NCBI RefSeq assembly: GCF_001590865.1
Contig: NZ_BBUY01000022.1
Coordinates: 49,543 to 96,217, forward strand
Reading direction: 5' to 3'
Length of the DNA stretch: 46,675 nucleotides
Origin: Streptomyces sp. NBRC 110611
GTDB lineage: Bacteria; Actinomycetota; Actinomycetes; Streptomycetales; Streptomycetaceae
A model generated the notes under the pieces. It was not told the DNA's origin, made no database searches, and saw only the letters and a program-made list of their open reading frames with translations. Each line of letters begins with the position of its first letter. Position 1 is the first letter of the stretch. A program made the translations under genes and the position numbers. Positions 8,465 to 15,313 of this stretch are shown here, piece by piece.

Positions 8465-8620
8465 ATGCCCCACCCCGGCACGAACTCCCACATCCGTCTC
8501 GACCAGCATCACGACCACACCAGCGCCGTCACCGCCACCATCGAGGGCACCAGCATCCACGCCACCCGCGGCCAGCGTCCCTCCCGGCCAGGTGCTTCCC
8601 TTCGTTGTCCGGTTCCCAAC
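8465..8620 (+). pseudogene. 5' remnant of an ICE accessory gene, truncated at the toxin cassette
   Basis: ATG 8465 opens MPHPGTNSHIRLDQHHDHTS and AVTATIEGTSIHATRG, which looks like the first 35 residues of a small ICE-type protein. Beyond about 8570 the reading degenerates into Pro/Arg/Ser-rich sequence while the frame simply stays open into the toxin gene. I read it as a gene cut off where the toxin cassette joins. The exact end is not visible; the coordinate given is approximate. Confidence 0.3.
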
Positions 8621-8695
8621 CCCTGTCCATCAGCCAGTGATCACTGTGCGGTAGAACGGATGCCGGTTGCCGTGCTGCCAACCGGGGGGGCGACA

Positions 8696-10303
8696 TTGAG
8701 CGGCTTCGAATTCAACACCGGCCAGATGATCCAGGCATCGATGACGATGATGGACGTCATGCGCGGCGTCCGGGACACTGCCATCGCCCTGGCGAGCGAA
8801 CTCGACCAGCAGCACGGGATGGCAGGCGACGATGACGCCGGCCGCGCGTTCGCGGCGGTCTACAAACCTGCCGCGGCCGCCACGCTCGACAAGATCGGCT
8901 TCGGCTCCGACCTCATGGGAGGGACGGGCAGAGGCATCATGCAGACCGCCCGGGAATACATGAGCACCGAGAGCCAGGTGAGCGCCGAACTACTGGGCAA
9001 GCAAGAGGATCTGTCGGCCAACCTGGGCAATCCCGCAGCGGACTGTTCGGCCAGGTTCATCGGGCTGGGCAGGGAGTTGCCCGAAGTCGTCGGCGACACC
9101 GCCTGGTACGACCAGTACATGCCGGGCGGTGGCGACCGCTACCGCGGATCCGCTCAGAAGGCGCGCGACGTCTCCGGATCATGGCGGCATGCCGGAAAGC
9201 TCCTGGAACGGCTCTACCAGGACGCACAGATATGCGCCTCAACCACCCGGCAGCATCACGTGGGCGAAGCCGCCGACGCGTTCCAGGACTACTTCAAGCG
9301 GAACATCGGAACAAGCCATGCTCCCACGCAGGCACAGGCTGACGAGCCGCTCATGGCCAACCTCGTGGCCGCGTGTAGACAGCTGGCCAACGCCTGCGAA
9401 AACTACGCGGATCACATCGAAACCGCCCTATCCGCCATCGATGCTCACAAAGCCGACGTCTTCCGGCTTGACCTGCCGTGGGAACAACCCATGTTCGGCG
9501 GCAACGGCTTCGACGGCGGCCTCCACGAAGCAGTCCTCGGAGATCCCCGAATCCGCCAGCTCGGTGACATCGCGCACAGCCTGGACTCCTCGCAAGCACG
9601 GATACGACTGCCCGGTGGAGACACCGCGCCTCGCCCACCCCTGATGCCGGGTGGGGGCGTCAGGGTACCGGTCCCGATCATGCTCGCCTCGGCGACGCCG
9701 ACGATGGTGCTCATGGGGCAGCGAATAGATCCGGGCCTCCCACACAGCGACCCGATACCGCCGACCCATCCCAACCTGCTATCCCCGGCCGAGCAGGCGG
9801 CCTTCCGGACCTGGCGGAACTCCCTGCCAGCGGAGGGATTCGCCGGTGGCGGCAACGCCACCAAACCGGAGAACGCGTACCAGATGCGGGTAGCCGGCTA
9901 CCCAGAACGAGAAGTTCCGCTTCCCCCCGGAGCCATTGGCCCGTCCGGGAAGGGCCTCATGGTCGATGGCTTGCGACCGGCAGACGGCTACGCGGTAGAG
10001 GCCAAATACGTTCGAGACCCTGGCTGCAACAACACCTACCGGCGGCTCAGCGAAGTGGACAAAACGCTAGGAACCCCAGTCAAGCTCAACCCGAACGGGA
10101 AGCCGAAGTTCGACCCGCGTCGGGATGCGATGTACCCAAGCGACGCCGCCGAACTGTTCCGCTACCGGGCGGCCATGTCAGACCCGCGCAACTCCCAGAT
10201 CAAGGGGCTTGAGATCATCACGAACGACAAGGAGGGCTCCGCATACTGGCAGAGCATGATGGCTATGACCGGCGTGCAGGGCACCACACGCTACGAACCC
10301 TGA
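8696..10303 (+). CDS. Polymorphic toxin with restriction-endonuclease-fold C-terminal domain
   Basis: A 535-residue protein. Residues 1-300 are helical and resemble the WXG100/LXG-type N-termini of actinobacterial secreted polymorphic toxins (SGFEFNTGQMIQASMTMMDV at the start, many Ala/Gln-rich helices after). A Pro/Gly linker follows (PGGDTAPRPPLMPGGGVRVP). The C-terminal 140 residues, from YQMRVAGYPEREV, resemble the Tox-REase class of nuclease toxins. The likely active site is D424 in LMVDG with E435-x-K437 in VEAKYV, a PD-(D/E)XK arrangement. TTG 8696 is chosen because a G-run ribosome-binding site lies just before it and it gives an SGFEF N-terminus; ATG 8660 is an alternative. The gene 13 bp downstream is the expected immunity gene. 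Which Tox-REase subfamily applies needs a profile search. Confidence 0.75.
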   Translation: MSGFEFNTGQMIQASMTMMDVMRGVRDTAIALASELDQQHGMAGDDDAGRAFAAVYKPAAAATLDKIGFGSDLMGGTGRGIMQTAREYMSTESQVSAELLGKQEDLSANLGNPAADCSARFIGLGRELPEVVGDTAWYDQYMPGGGDRYRGSAQKARDVSGSWRHAGKLLERLYQDAQICASTTRQHHVGEAADAFQDYFKRNIGTSHAPTQAQADEPLMANLVAACRQLANACENYADHIETALSAIDAHKADVFRLDLPWEQPMFGGNGFDGGLHEAVLGDPRIRQLGDIAHSLDSSQARIRLPGGDTAPRPPLMPGGGVRVPVPIMLASATPTMVLMGQRIDPGLPHSDPIPPTHPNLLSPAEQAAFRTWRNSLPAEGFAGGGNATKPENAYQMRVAGYPEREVPLPPGAIGPSGKGLMVDGLRPADGYAVEAKYVRDPGCNNTYRRLSEVDKTLGTPVKLNPNGKPKFDPRRDAMYPSDAAELFRYRAAMSDPRNSQIKGLEIITNDKEGSAYWQSMMAMTGVQGTTRYEP

Positions 10304-10316
10304 GACAGGGACTTCC

Positions 10317-10769
10317 ATGACCGACGATGAGAACCGCGCAACGCTCTTCTTCTACCCTCCGGTTGATGATGCGGACTCGTGGCACATGACGTTCGAAGGG
10401 CTCGAGGAAGCGCTCAAGGAGCGATTCCCGGGCGCCTTGATCCAGACGCTTCCCACTCCGTTCCGGGAGGGAAACTTCCTGTCGTTCGAGGTACTCGTCG
10501 CCGAGGGTGTCGGAGTTCGGGGCACTGCCACCATCCCCATCGAGGAATGCGGCTGCATCACCCTGAAGCTTGTCACCCCCGGTGAAGCGGCACCTTTCGC
10601 CCAATGGCTACGCGACGACTTCATCCCCTCGCCTGACCTAATCCGGTTCAGCAGCGAAGGGGCCATGGAGATCGGCGACGAAACACACTGGGAGCTGCCA
10701 CGCTCCGGAGAGCAGGCAGGGATCGAAGAGGACCTTCGCGCGCACATCGCCTACGTCGAAAGCATCTGA
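10317..10769 (+). CDS. Probable immunity protein for the upstream toxin
   Basis: A 150-residue acidic protein starting at ATG 10317, 13 bp after the toxin stop. It begins MTDDENRATLFFYPPVDDAD and contains a helical segment (EGLEEALKERFPGALI), beta-rich segments (LSFEVLVAEGVGVRGTATIP) and an acidic C-terminus (EQAGIEEDLRAHIAYVES). No signal peptide or membrane segment is present, as expected for a cytoplasmic inhibitor of a nuclease toxin. The assignment rests on position, size and acidity; I do not recognise a named immunity family. A strong hairpin lies about 150 bp downstream and closes the unit. Confidence 0.6.
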   Translation: MTDDENRATLFFYPPVDDADSWHMTFEGLEEALKERFPGALIQTLPTPFREGNFLSFEVLVAEGVGVRGTATIPIEECGCITLKLVTPGEAAPFAQWLRDDFIPSPDLIRFSSEGAMEIGDETHWELPRSGEQAGIEEDLRAHIAYVESI

Positions 10770-10917
10770 ATCGCCAGATCGTGACCTTCACCCCGTGGCT
10801 GGACGTCGCGGCACCACATCAGCGCTTGTCGCAGGGGGATCCGAGCCAGATCTGCACCACATCTTCGCAGCTCCCCGAGGAGATGCCGGGCCATTCAAAG
10901 CGGGGCTTTGTAGCGCG

Positions 10918-10946
10918 GGATCGCCGGTTGGTCAAACCGGCGATCC
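10918..10946. terminator. Hairpin between convergent genes
   Basis: A perfect 12-bp inverted repeat (GGATCGCCGGTT and AACCGGCGATCC) around the five-base loop GGTCA. It sits in the 284-bp gap between the immunity gene (+) and the DUF5655-like gene (-), whose 3' ends converge here, so it probably works in both directions. There is no long U-tract, which is common for actinomycete terminators. I see no gene in the rest of the gap. Confidence 0.65.
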
Positions 10947-11053
10947 TCCGCATTATTGATGGTCCACCGCCATTACCTGCCCGTACGTCGAAAGGCATCA
11001 TCAACACGACCACAATCCGAGCGCAAAACGCACATGGCCAGGCCGTTAACCTT

Positions 11054-11941
11054 TCACGCCGCAGCGTAGCTGAGGCGGAACAGGTCCTGGGCGCGCTCCA
11101 GGTTCCACTCCGTACGCAGCTGCACCTCCAGGTCGCCGGTGCCGTGGTGGCCGAGCCCCGTCATGTCCCGGGTGAAGCCGGGAATGAGGTCGACCTCCTT
11201 CGGGTCGGCCTTGAGGTAGACGAGGAGCTTGGTCTGCTGCGGCGGGCAGACGCAGGCGAAGTTCCGCAGCCGCTGGTAGGCCGCGTACTGCTTGCGCTGG
11301 ACCCGGGTGACGCCGTCCCCCAGACCCAGCAGCACCTCGTCGACCGCCTCGGCCAGCTCCGACATCGCCCCGCCCTGCCTTCGGGCCGAGGGCAGCGCGG
11401 CCGCGCGCCGGCGAGTCCGCCTCGTTACGGCCGACTGCCCGGTGACCGAGGCCACGGTCTCAAGGCCGATGTGCTCGTTGCCGAAGTACCGGTAGCGCAC
11501 CAGGTCGATGCTGCGGCGGTGCTCGCGTACGGCGTGCGCGTCGTAGCGGGTGAAGTCGCCGGCGACGCAGATCAGCCTGGGTGCGCTCCACAGGATCTGG
11601 GACGCGGCCGGGGCACCGAGCCGGTCGCGGACCAGGTTCCGGAAGGCGTCCTTGTGGGCCATGAGCCACGACATGTAGTAGAGGCCCTGGTGAATCACGC
11701 CTGCGTCGGTGCCGCGTTTGAATTCCACAATGACCGGTGCGTTGTTCTCGTCGATCCCGAGCGAGTCGATCCGCCCGCCATCGGCGCAGTCGATGACGTA
11801 CTCGCTCGCCAGGAACCGCACTCCCAGCATCGTCTCCATGTGCGCCTCGATGAGGTCCTGCACATCCGCCTCGACGTCGGCAAGGCGCGGCGTGACCTCG
11901 GTCACGCCGCCTTTCGTGTTGAACAGCTTCAGGCCCGACAC
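11054..11941 (-). CDS. NucS-like nuclease-fold protein with a DUF5655-type C-terminus
   Basis: A 295-residue protein. Residues about 20-165 match the PD-(D/E)XK nuclease-like module found in DUF5655 proteins: EADVQDLIEAHMETMLGVRF, then GRIDSLGIDENNAPVIVEFK, giving D59, E73 and K75 as candidate active-site residues, followed by HQGLYYMSWLMAHKD and PRLICVAGDFTRYDAHAV. Residues 205-295 match the DUF5655 tail (YQRLRNFACVCPPQQTKLLV followed by YLKADPKEVDLIPG). The substrate is unknown; such proteins are often next to defence or mobile genes. ATG 11941 precedes SGLKLFNTKGG, the usual N-terminus. The gene converges on the toxin cassette and is headed by a repeat-rich upstream region, so it may be independent cargo of the junction zone. 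Confidence 0.8.
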   Translation of the reverse strand: MSGLKLFNTKGGVTEVTPRLADVEADVQDLIEAHMETMLGVRFLASEYVIDCADGGRIDSLGIDENNAPVIVEFKRGTDAGVIHQGLYYMSWLMAHKDAFRNLVRDRLGAPAASQILWSAPRLICVAGDFTRYDAHAVREHRRSIDLVRYRYFGNEHIGLETVASVTGQSAVTRRTRRRAAALPSARRQGGAMSELAEAVDEVLLGLGDGVTRVQRKQYAAYQRLRNFACVCPPQQTKLLVYLKADPKEVDLIPGFTRDMTGLGHHGTGDLEVQLRTEWNLERAQDLFRLSYAAA

Positions 11942-12060
11942 CTTCCCCTCCTCGACTCGAAGAGCAGGAACGTCGGGCGGGTGCAGAATTGTTTCCGCGA
12001 GGGGCTGCTGATCCGTGAAGATTGTGTGAGACCCTACGTACGGCCCGCCCGGGGCGCTCG

Positions 12061-12118
12061 CGTCCCACGGATCCTGTGGGATCTACTGATCCCACATACG
12101 TCCCACAAGCTCCGTGGG
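12061..12118. repeat. Cluster of TCCCAC/GTGGGA repeats with a central palindrome
   Basis: Within 58 bp there are at least five copies of a CCCAC/GTGGG core, in both orientations: gTCCCACgg, cTGTGGGAtc, gaTCCCACAt, cgTCCCACaa and ccGTGGGg. The two central copies form a perfect inverted repeat, TGTGGGATC-tact-GATCCCACA, at 12075-12096. Two copies share CGTCCCAC as a direct repeat 36 bp apart. The cluster lies 35 bp before the tRNA-like sequence and upstream of the minus-strand nuclease gene. Arm-type protein-binding sites of a recombinase or excisionase, or an operator, are plausible; this is inference. Confidence 0.5.
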
Positions 12119-12151
12119 GCGAGTGCTGGGAGACTGCGTTTTCGCAGGTCA

Positions 12152-12227
12152 GCCCCCGTAGCTCAGTGGATAGCGCAGGCGCCTTCTAAGTGCTTGGCCG
12201 CAGGTTCGAGTCCTGCCGGAGGAACCA
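12152..12227 (+). tRNA. tRNA-Arg(UCU)-like sequence with encoded CCA, probably degenerate
   Basis: The 76-base sequence can be laid out as a tRNA: GCCCCCG acceptor, TA, GCTC-AGTGGATA-GCGC D arm, anticodon arm GGCGC-CTTCTAA-GTGCT with anticodon TCT, a five-base variable region, a perfect T arm GCAGG-TTCGAGT-CCTGC, CGGAGGA, A and CCA. The defects are two acceptor mismatches (GCCCCCG against CGGAGGA), a T-C mismatch in the D stem and G-U pairs in the anticodon stem. A working tRNA-Arg(UCU) would be expected to end CGGGGGC. I therefore read this as a tRNA pseudogene or mobile-element copy, possibly a decayed attachment site, rather than an essential tRNA gene. Open frames on the opposite strand here are shadows of it. 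Confidence 0.6.
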
Positions 12228-12590
12228 ATGACACCTTCGACAGCAACGTCGCGATCTGCCCGGCCGCATCGATGGTCTCGGCGAAAGACTTCACCAGCAG
12301 GGCAGCCTGCTCGCCCGATGTCCCGGCTTGCCGACGCCGCGGTACTGCCATCGGGAGCGAGCACCTTGATGCATTGACTGAGGGCGTAACCGTGCTTCAT
12401 GAGCGATGCCACCGGACGTCAGCCGCGGGCTGCCGCTGCGGCCGGAGTGTCAAGGCAGCTCGGCAGATGGGCCGTGGCGGTCGCCCCAGGGCCCATGGGC
12501 TGTTGCAAATGACGGTTTGGGGTGGCTGACCCAGTCGGGGCTGGAAGCCGACGTTATGGGGGACGTTCCAGTGGTCTACGGTCCGGCGGA

Positions 12591-12650
12591 CGGCATCTGC
12601 TCCGCCCGGTGCAACCGGCGGATCTCTGCCCAGTCCTCCACGAGGATCAC
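12591..12650 (-). mobile_element. IS21-family istA 5' stub
   Basis: On the minus strand, GTG at 12648-12650 follows GGGAGGAAAT and encodes VILVEDWAEIRRLHRAEQMP, the characteristic N-terminus of IS21-type IstA transposases in actinomycetes. After these 20 codons the similarity ends and the frame stops five codons later. The rest of istA and all of istB are missing, so this is the truncated left end of an insertion sequence. The adjacent bases to about 12720 probably hold its terminal region, but I could not place the terminal repeat. Confidence 0.6.
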
Positions 12651-12929
12651 ATTTCCTCCCGACCTTGAGCGTCAAGGCCAGAATCAGATGAAGATCACCA
12701 AGTGGGTCACTTTTGATGCGCCGTCAGAGGGGCAGGGTTCGGCCATCGTCGAGAAGCGGCGTGCAGGGCACCCGAGCGGTCACTCTGCCAGGTCCGACGC
12801 TCGGTTCACTGCGACCTGGGTTCAGGAACGTCTCGGTAGAGATCTCGCCTACACCACGGTGGTGACCGACCCGCCCAGCTGTTGCGCGGCCTGCTGGCCG
12901 AGGCGTCTGTGGAGGGTGGAGTCTGAAGC

Positions 12930-13395
12930 CAGGGGGTCTGCGTCTTCCTGCCGCTGGTCCTGCGCTTGACGGCCTGGCCGATCACGCGGCCGGACGGCAT
13001 CTTCATCCGCGGGCAGCGACGTGGCTGCTGACCGGGGTCGCCGGAGTGTTCGCTGTGTGCAGCACCCTGTGCCTGGCTTTGCTGGTGGTGATCGGCACCG
13101 CCCAGCTATCGGGCAACTGCTCTCGGGCGGCTGGTCGGACCCGGAAGTGCGCGAAGCGGTTCCCTACGACCAGGTCGCGGGCCGGCTGCATCCCCGCCCT
13201 GATCACCGTGCTCGCCACGTGTACGCGGGCGGCGTGGCGTTGTCACGGCGTACGCCACCGTCCCGAATGCGCCCTTGCAGGCTTCCGGCCAGACCGGTGG
13301 CGGTGCTGCCGGACTCACTGTGCAGCTCGCGGCGCGGGCCGATCCGTGCCTCCGGCCGCTGCGTACTGCCGTGACATATACCGCCGAGCGGTAGA
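12930..13395 (+). pseudogene. Decayed membrane-protein gene broken by frameshifts
   Basis: Coding-like pieces alternate between frames. First, about 12941-13020, is a basic piece ending RPDGIFIRGQRRG. Then, in another frame at 13022-13110, comes a hydrophobic segment (WLLTGVAGVFAVC and LCLALLVVIGTAQLSG). Then comes LSGGWSDPEVREAVPYDQVA in a further frame near 13120-13180, followed by YAGGVAL. The pieces read as one small membrane protein with several indels. I do not recognise the family and the limits are approximate. Confidence 0.35.
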
Positions 13396-13628
13396 CGGAC
13401 GAGGACGCGGCCACCCACACCGGCAACAGCTCTGGCCGCCGGCGTTCACTACGGTGGGGTTGGCCGCTCGGGTAGCTGTGGTGGGCACCACCGTCTCGGC
13501 GCTGCCCTCGTCACACTGCGTGCCATCTTGCACGCAGCCAGCCACCCCGTTGTAGCCGGGCCGCCGAGCAGAAGGGGGTTGCTGCCGCTCGCCCTGTGGC
13601 GGCAGCAACCCCAACCCGGCTTATTTGA

Positions 13629-13892
13629 TCAGCTGCGAGCCTTGAAACGTTCAATGGCGGCCACGCCTGCGGTGGCGAGTCCGATCTGGATGAGCCATTC
13701 GATCCAGTCGATGCCCTTGGTGTCCGCTACTCCCAGGCCGGCGGCGATGCCGGTGCCGACGAAGGCCGCGACGATACCGACGCCGATCGTCCACAGCACG
13801 CCGATGTGCTGACGGCCCGGCAGCACCAGGCGCCCCAGCGTGCCGATGACGATGCCGATAACGATCGCACTGATGATCCCGGAGATCTCCAT
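13629..13892 (-). CDS. GlsB/YeaQ/YmgE-family stress membrane protein
   Basis: An 87-residue integral membrane protein of the transglycosylase-associated (GlsB/YeaQ/YmgE) family, small proteins linked to envelope and general stress whose molecular role is unknown. Hallmarks are the N-terminal IISAIVIGIVIGTLGRLVLP, the GRQHIGVLWTIGVGIVAAFV segment and a third hydrophobic stretch (WLIQIGLATAGVAAI). The typical length is 80-90 residues. ATG 13892 follows an AGGAAAAGGGGA ribosome-binding region. It begins 32 bp after the stop of terB on the same strand, so both are probably one transcript governed by the TCTAC-N6-GTAGA element at 14442. A second family member is encoded at 18675. Confidence 0.85.
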   Translation of the reverse strand: MEISGIISAIVIGIVIGTLGRLVLPGRQHIGVLWTIGVGIVAAFVGTGIAAGLGVADTKGIDWIEWLIQIGLATAGVAAIERFKARS

Positions 13893-13924
13893 ACCCGTCC
13901 CCTTTTCCTGCCTTGTCTGGGGGC

Positions 13925-14380
13925 CTAGAGGTCGAACTCGTGGGGCGGCAGGTCAAGCGTGAAGCACGCTTCGCGGACGACGGCCTGTTCGGTCTTGTCG
14001 AAGTCGCCGTCGGCGCCGCCGATGACGATGCCGATCTGGATGACGGCGCGGGCCTCGGCGGGCTTCTTCTTCGCCTTGGCGATCTCCTGGAGAACGCTGA
14101 CCTTGCCGAAGTCGAAGTCGGTGATGAGCCTGTTCAGGTTGTCCTCGAAGCGCCGCTGCAGGTCCATGGCGTCGAAGTTCTGCAGTACCTCGTTGGTGGC
14201 GATCAGCTGGGCCACTCGCTGACGCTCGGACGGGTCGACGACGCCGTCGGCGGCGGCGACCAGGGCGCACATCGCCATGCTCGCGTCACGGAACGCGCCG
14301 CTCTTGAGGTCGTTCTTCTTCGCCTCGAGTTGTGTCTGCATCTGAGATGCAGACTCCTTGATGCGGTCCCACAGGGCCAT
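13925..14380 (-). CDS. terB: TerB-family tellurite-resistance protein
   Basis: A 151-residue cytoplasmic TerB protein, an all-helical acidic domain found in Ter clusters and thought to associate with membrane-proximal, metal-linked stress complexes. Features seen are MALWDRIKESASQMQTQLEA, the core SMAMCALVAAADGVVDPSER, LQNFDAMDLQRRFEDNLNRL and the second acidic motif GIVIGGADGDFDKTEQAVVR. The two ADG/GADGD segments are the conserved acidic loops of the family. ATG 14380 is preferred to the upstream ATG 14395 because a GGAG lies eight bases before it and the family starts MALWDR. GlsB follows in the same operon; an inverted repeat at 14442 lies 62 bp upstream. Confidence 0.88.
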   Translation of the reverse strand: MALWDRIKESASQMQTQLEAKKNDLKSGAFRDASMAMCALVAAADGVVDPSERQRVAQLIATNEVLQNFDAMDLQRRFEDNLNRLITDFDFGKVSVLQEIAKAKKKPAEARAVIQIGIVIGGADGDFDKTEQAVVREACFTLDLPPHEFDL

Positions 14381-14441
14381 GCGAACTCCATGCATCGGTT
14401 GAGGGCCGACCCGCCCGGCGGCGGTCCTGTACCCAGGAATA

Positions 14442-14457
14442 TCTACAGCGACGTAGA
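14442..14457. promoter_or_regulatory. TCTAC-N6-GTAGA element upstream of terB-glsB
   Basis: The inverted repeat TCTAC-agcgac-GTAGA lies 62 bp upstream of the terB start in the 14381-14632 gap. The same architecture recurs at 15012 and 40756, each upstream of a minus-strand gene of the island. It probably binds a dimeric regulator; no regulator is identified. Confidence 0.6.
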
Positions 14458-14632
14458 GACTAGAGTGGCTGGCCGAAAGTTTCGGCGGCTTCCGGGAGGT
14501 TTCCTCGAAAGTGTTGGGGCGCCGTCCCGCCGGAGGGGCCGCCGCAGTGCAGACGCCTGACCCGCTTCGGAACCTTCAGTCGCCTGCCGACGGCCCCACA
14601 GGGAGCGGAGTCCGTCGGCCCGCGTCTGACGG

Positions 14633-14854
14633 CTACTGGGCGGAAGTGTCGAGCGTGGCCAGGGCCTGCGCCCAGCGCACGTACTTCAGTCCGGCCAGAT
14701 CAGAGACCGTCTTGACGCCAAACGCCTCCTGGAGCAGTTCGCCGTCCCGGTCCGAGACCCCCTTCAGCGCGGAGACCGGCGCGGCGAGGATCTCCGGCAG
14801 GCTTTTGTCCGCCCACGCCTTGTCCAGCACCTTGTCCAGGTCGATCGAAGTCAC
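14633..14854 (-). CDS. Small helix-hairpin-helix-like protein
   Basis: A 73-residue protein, VTSIDLDKVLDKAWADKSLP followed by EILAAPVSALKGVSDRDGEL and LQEAFGVKTVSDLAGLKYVR. The LKGVSDRDGELLQEAFGVKT and VSDLAGLKYV pattern resembles helix-hairpin-helix or DUF4332-type modules, in which a loop of this kind contacts DNA or another protein. Similar short proteins occur near Ter genes in Streptomyces as far as I recall, without known function. GTG 14854 is chosen because GGGAGG lies seven bases upstream on the minus strand; a much longer open frame extends upstream but is antisense to the CNNM gene. A TCTAC-N6-GTAGA element lies 158 bp upstream, linking it to terB and the third terD. Confidence 0.65.
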   Translation of the reverse strand: MTSIDLDKVLDKAWADKSLPEILAAPVSALKGVSDRDGELLQEAFGVKTVSDLAGLKYVRWAQALATLDTSAQ

Positions 14855-15011
14855 GACAGCCCTCCCAGAGAAAGTACGCATCAGTGATCCGGGAGGCGCG
14901 CTGCCGTGGTGGCCGCGTCGGCGGATAATGACCTGTCCAATCCGGCGCTCCTCCCCTGGCCGCCCGCCGCCCTCAGGGCAACCGGGAACGTTCGGCCCGC
15001 CCCTCGCGTTT

Positions 15012-15027
15012 TCTACACGCGCGTAGA
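15012..15027. promoter_or_regulatory. TCTAC-N6-GTAGA element upstream of the HHH-like gene
   Basis: TCTAC-acgcgc-GTAGA, the second of three copies in the window. It lies 158 bp upstream of the minus-strand gene at 14854 and 286 bp from the plus-strand CNNM gene, so either or both could be controlled. Confidence 0.55.
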
Positions 15028-15153
15028 AGCATAGGGCTGAGGCGCTTCGTGCCGGTGGCATCCCGGCTGCTTGCCGGGGAACGTCCGAAAAGCGCCCGGA
15101 CGGGTACCAGAAACCACCCCCAACCCGAGGGCGCTTTACCGCCCCTTTACCGT

Positions 15154-15209
15154 GGATCGGGCACTGTGTAGCCTCGCCATACTTAGCCGCCTCTGGATCT
15201 GCCCGATCC
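15154..15209. promoter_or_regulatory. Long-range inverted repeat in the leader of the CNNM operon
   Basis: GGATCGGGCA at 15154-15163 is repeated as its exact complement TGCCCGATCC at 15200-15209, with 36 bases between. It lies 105 bp before the GTG start of the first CNNM gene. It could close an RNA stem around a leader element or be two half-sites for a looping regulator. It does not match the Mg-sensing M-box that I know. Confidence 0.45.
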
Positions 15210-15313
15210 GATGAGCCATGAAGGAGCAGCAGACCCGCAATGGGTGAACCTCCCAGTCCCGGCCGTGCCACATCCTGCCCGTCACACATAGGTGAGGGAA
15301 CGAGGGTGGCACG

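Larger units (their letters stand above)
12228..13628. other. 1.4-kb gene-poor junction with element remnants
   Basis: No intact gene is supported here. The stretch holds an istA stub (12591-12650, minus) and a frame-broken membrane-protein remnant (about 12930-13395, plus). A minus-strand open frame at about 12163-12351 (MAVPRRRQAGTSGEQAALLV) overlaps the tRNA-like sequence and may be a gene remnant, but I cannot support it as a gene. The rest has no codon pattern I trust. Confidence 0.5.
14855..15313. other. Intergenic regulatory region between divergent genes
   Basis: This 459-bp gap holds no gene. It contains the TCTAC-N6-GTAGA element (15012-15027), a short hairpin GGGCG-ctttac-CGCCC (15129-15144) and a widely spaced 10-bp inverted repeat (15154-15209) that lies in the probable leader of the CNNM operon. 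Confidence 0.6.

Noticed and set aside
12149..12412. Two minus-strand ORFs over the tRNA-like sequence
   Set aside because: Their ends translate the complement of the tRNA (a pattern like SSGRTRTCGQALRRRLRYPL), a well-known artefact. The N-terminal parts are not recognisable.
13046..13555. A 169-residue plus-strand protein
   Set aside because: Only its first 25 residues look like a real hydrophobic segment; the rest is Arg/Cys-rich and better explained as frameshifted remnant.
15154..15313. An M-box (ykoK) Mg2+ riboswitch before the CNNM operon
   Set aside because: I could not find the conserved M-box core in order; only a short AGGTGAGGG resembles it, next to the ribosome-binding site.
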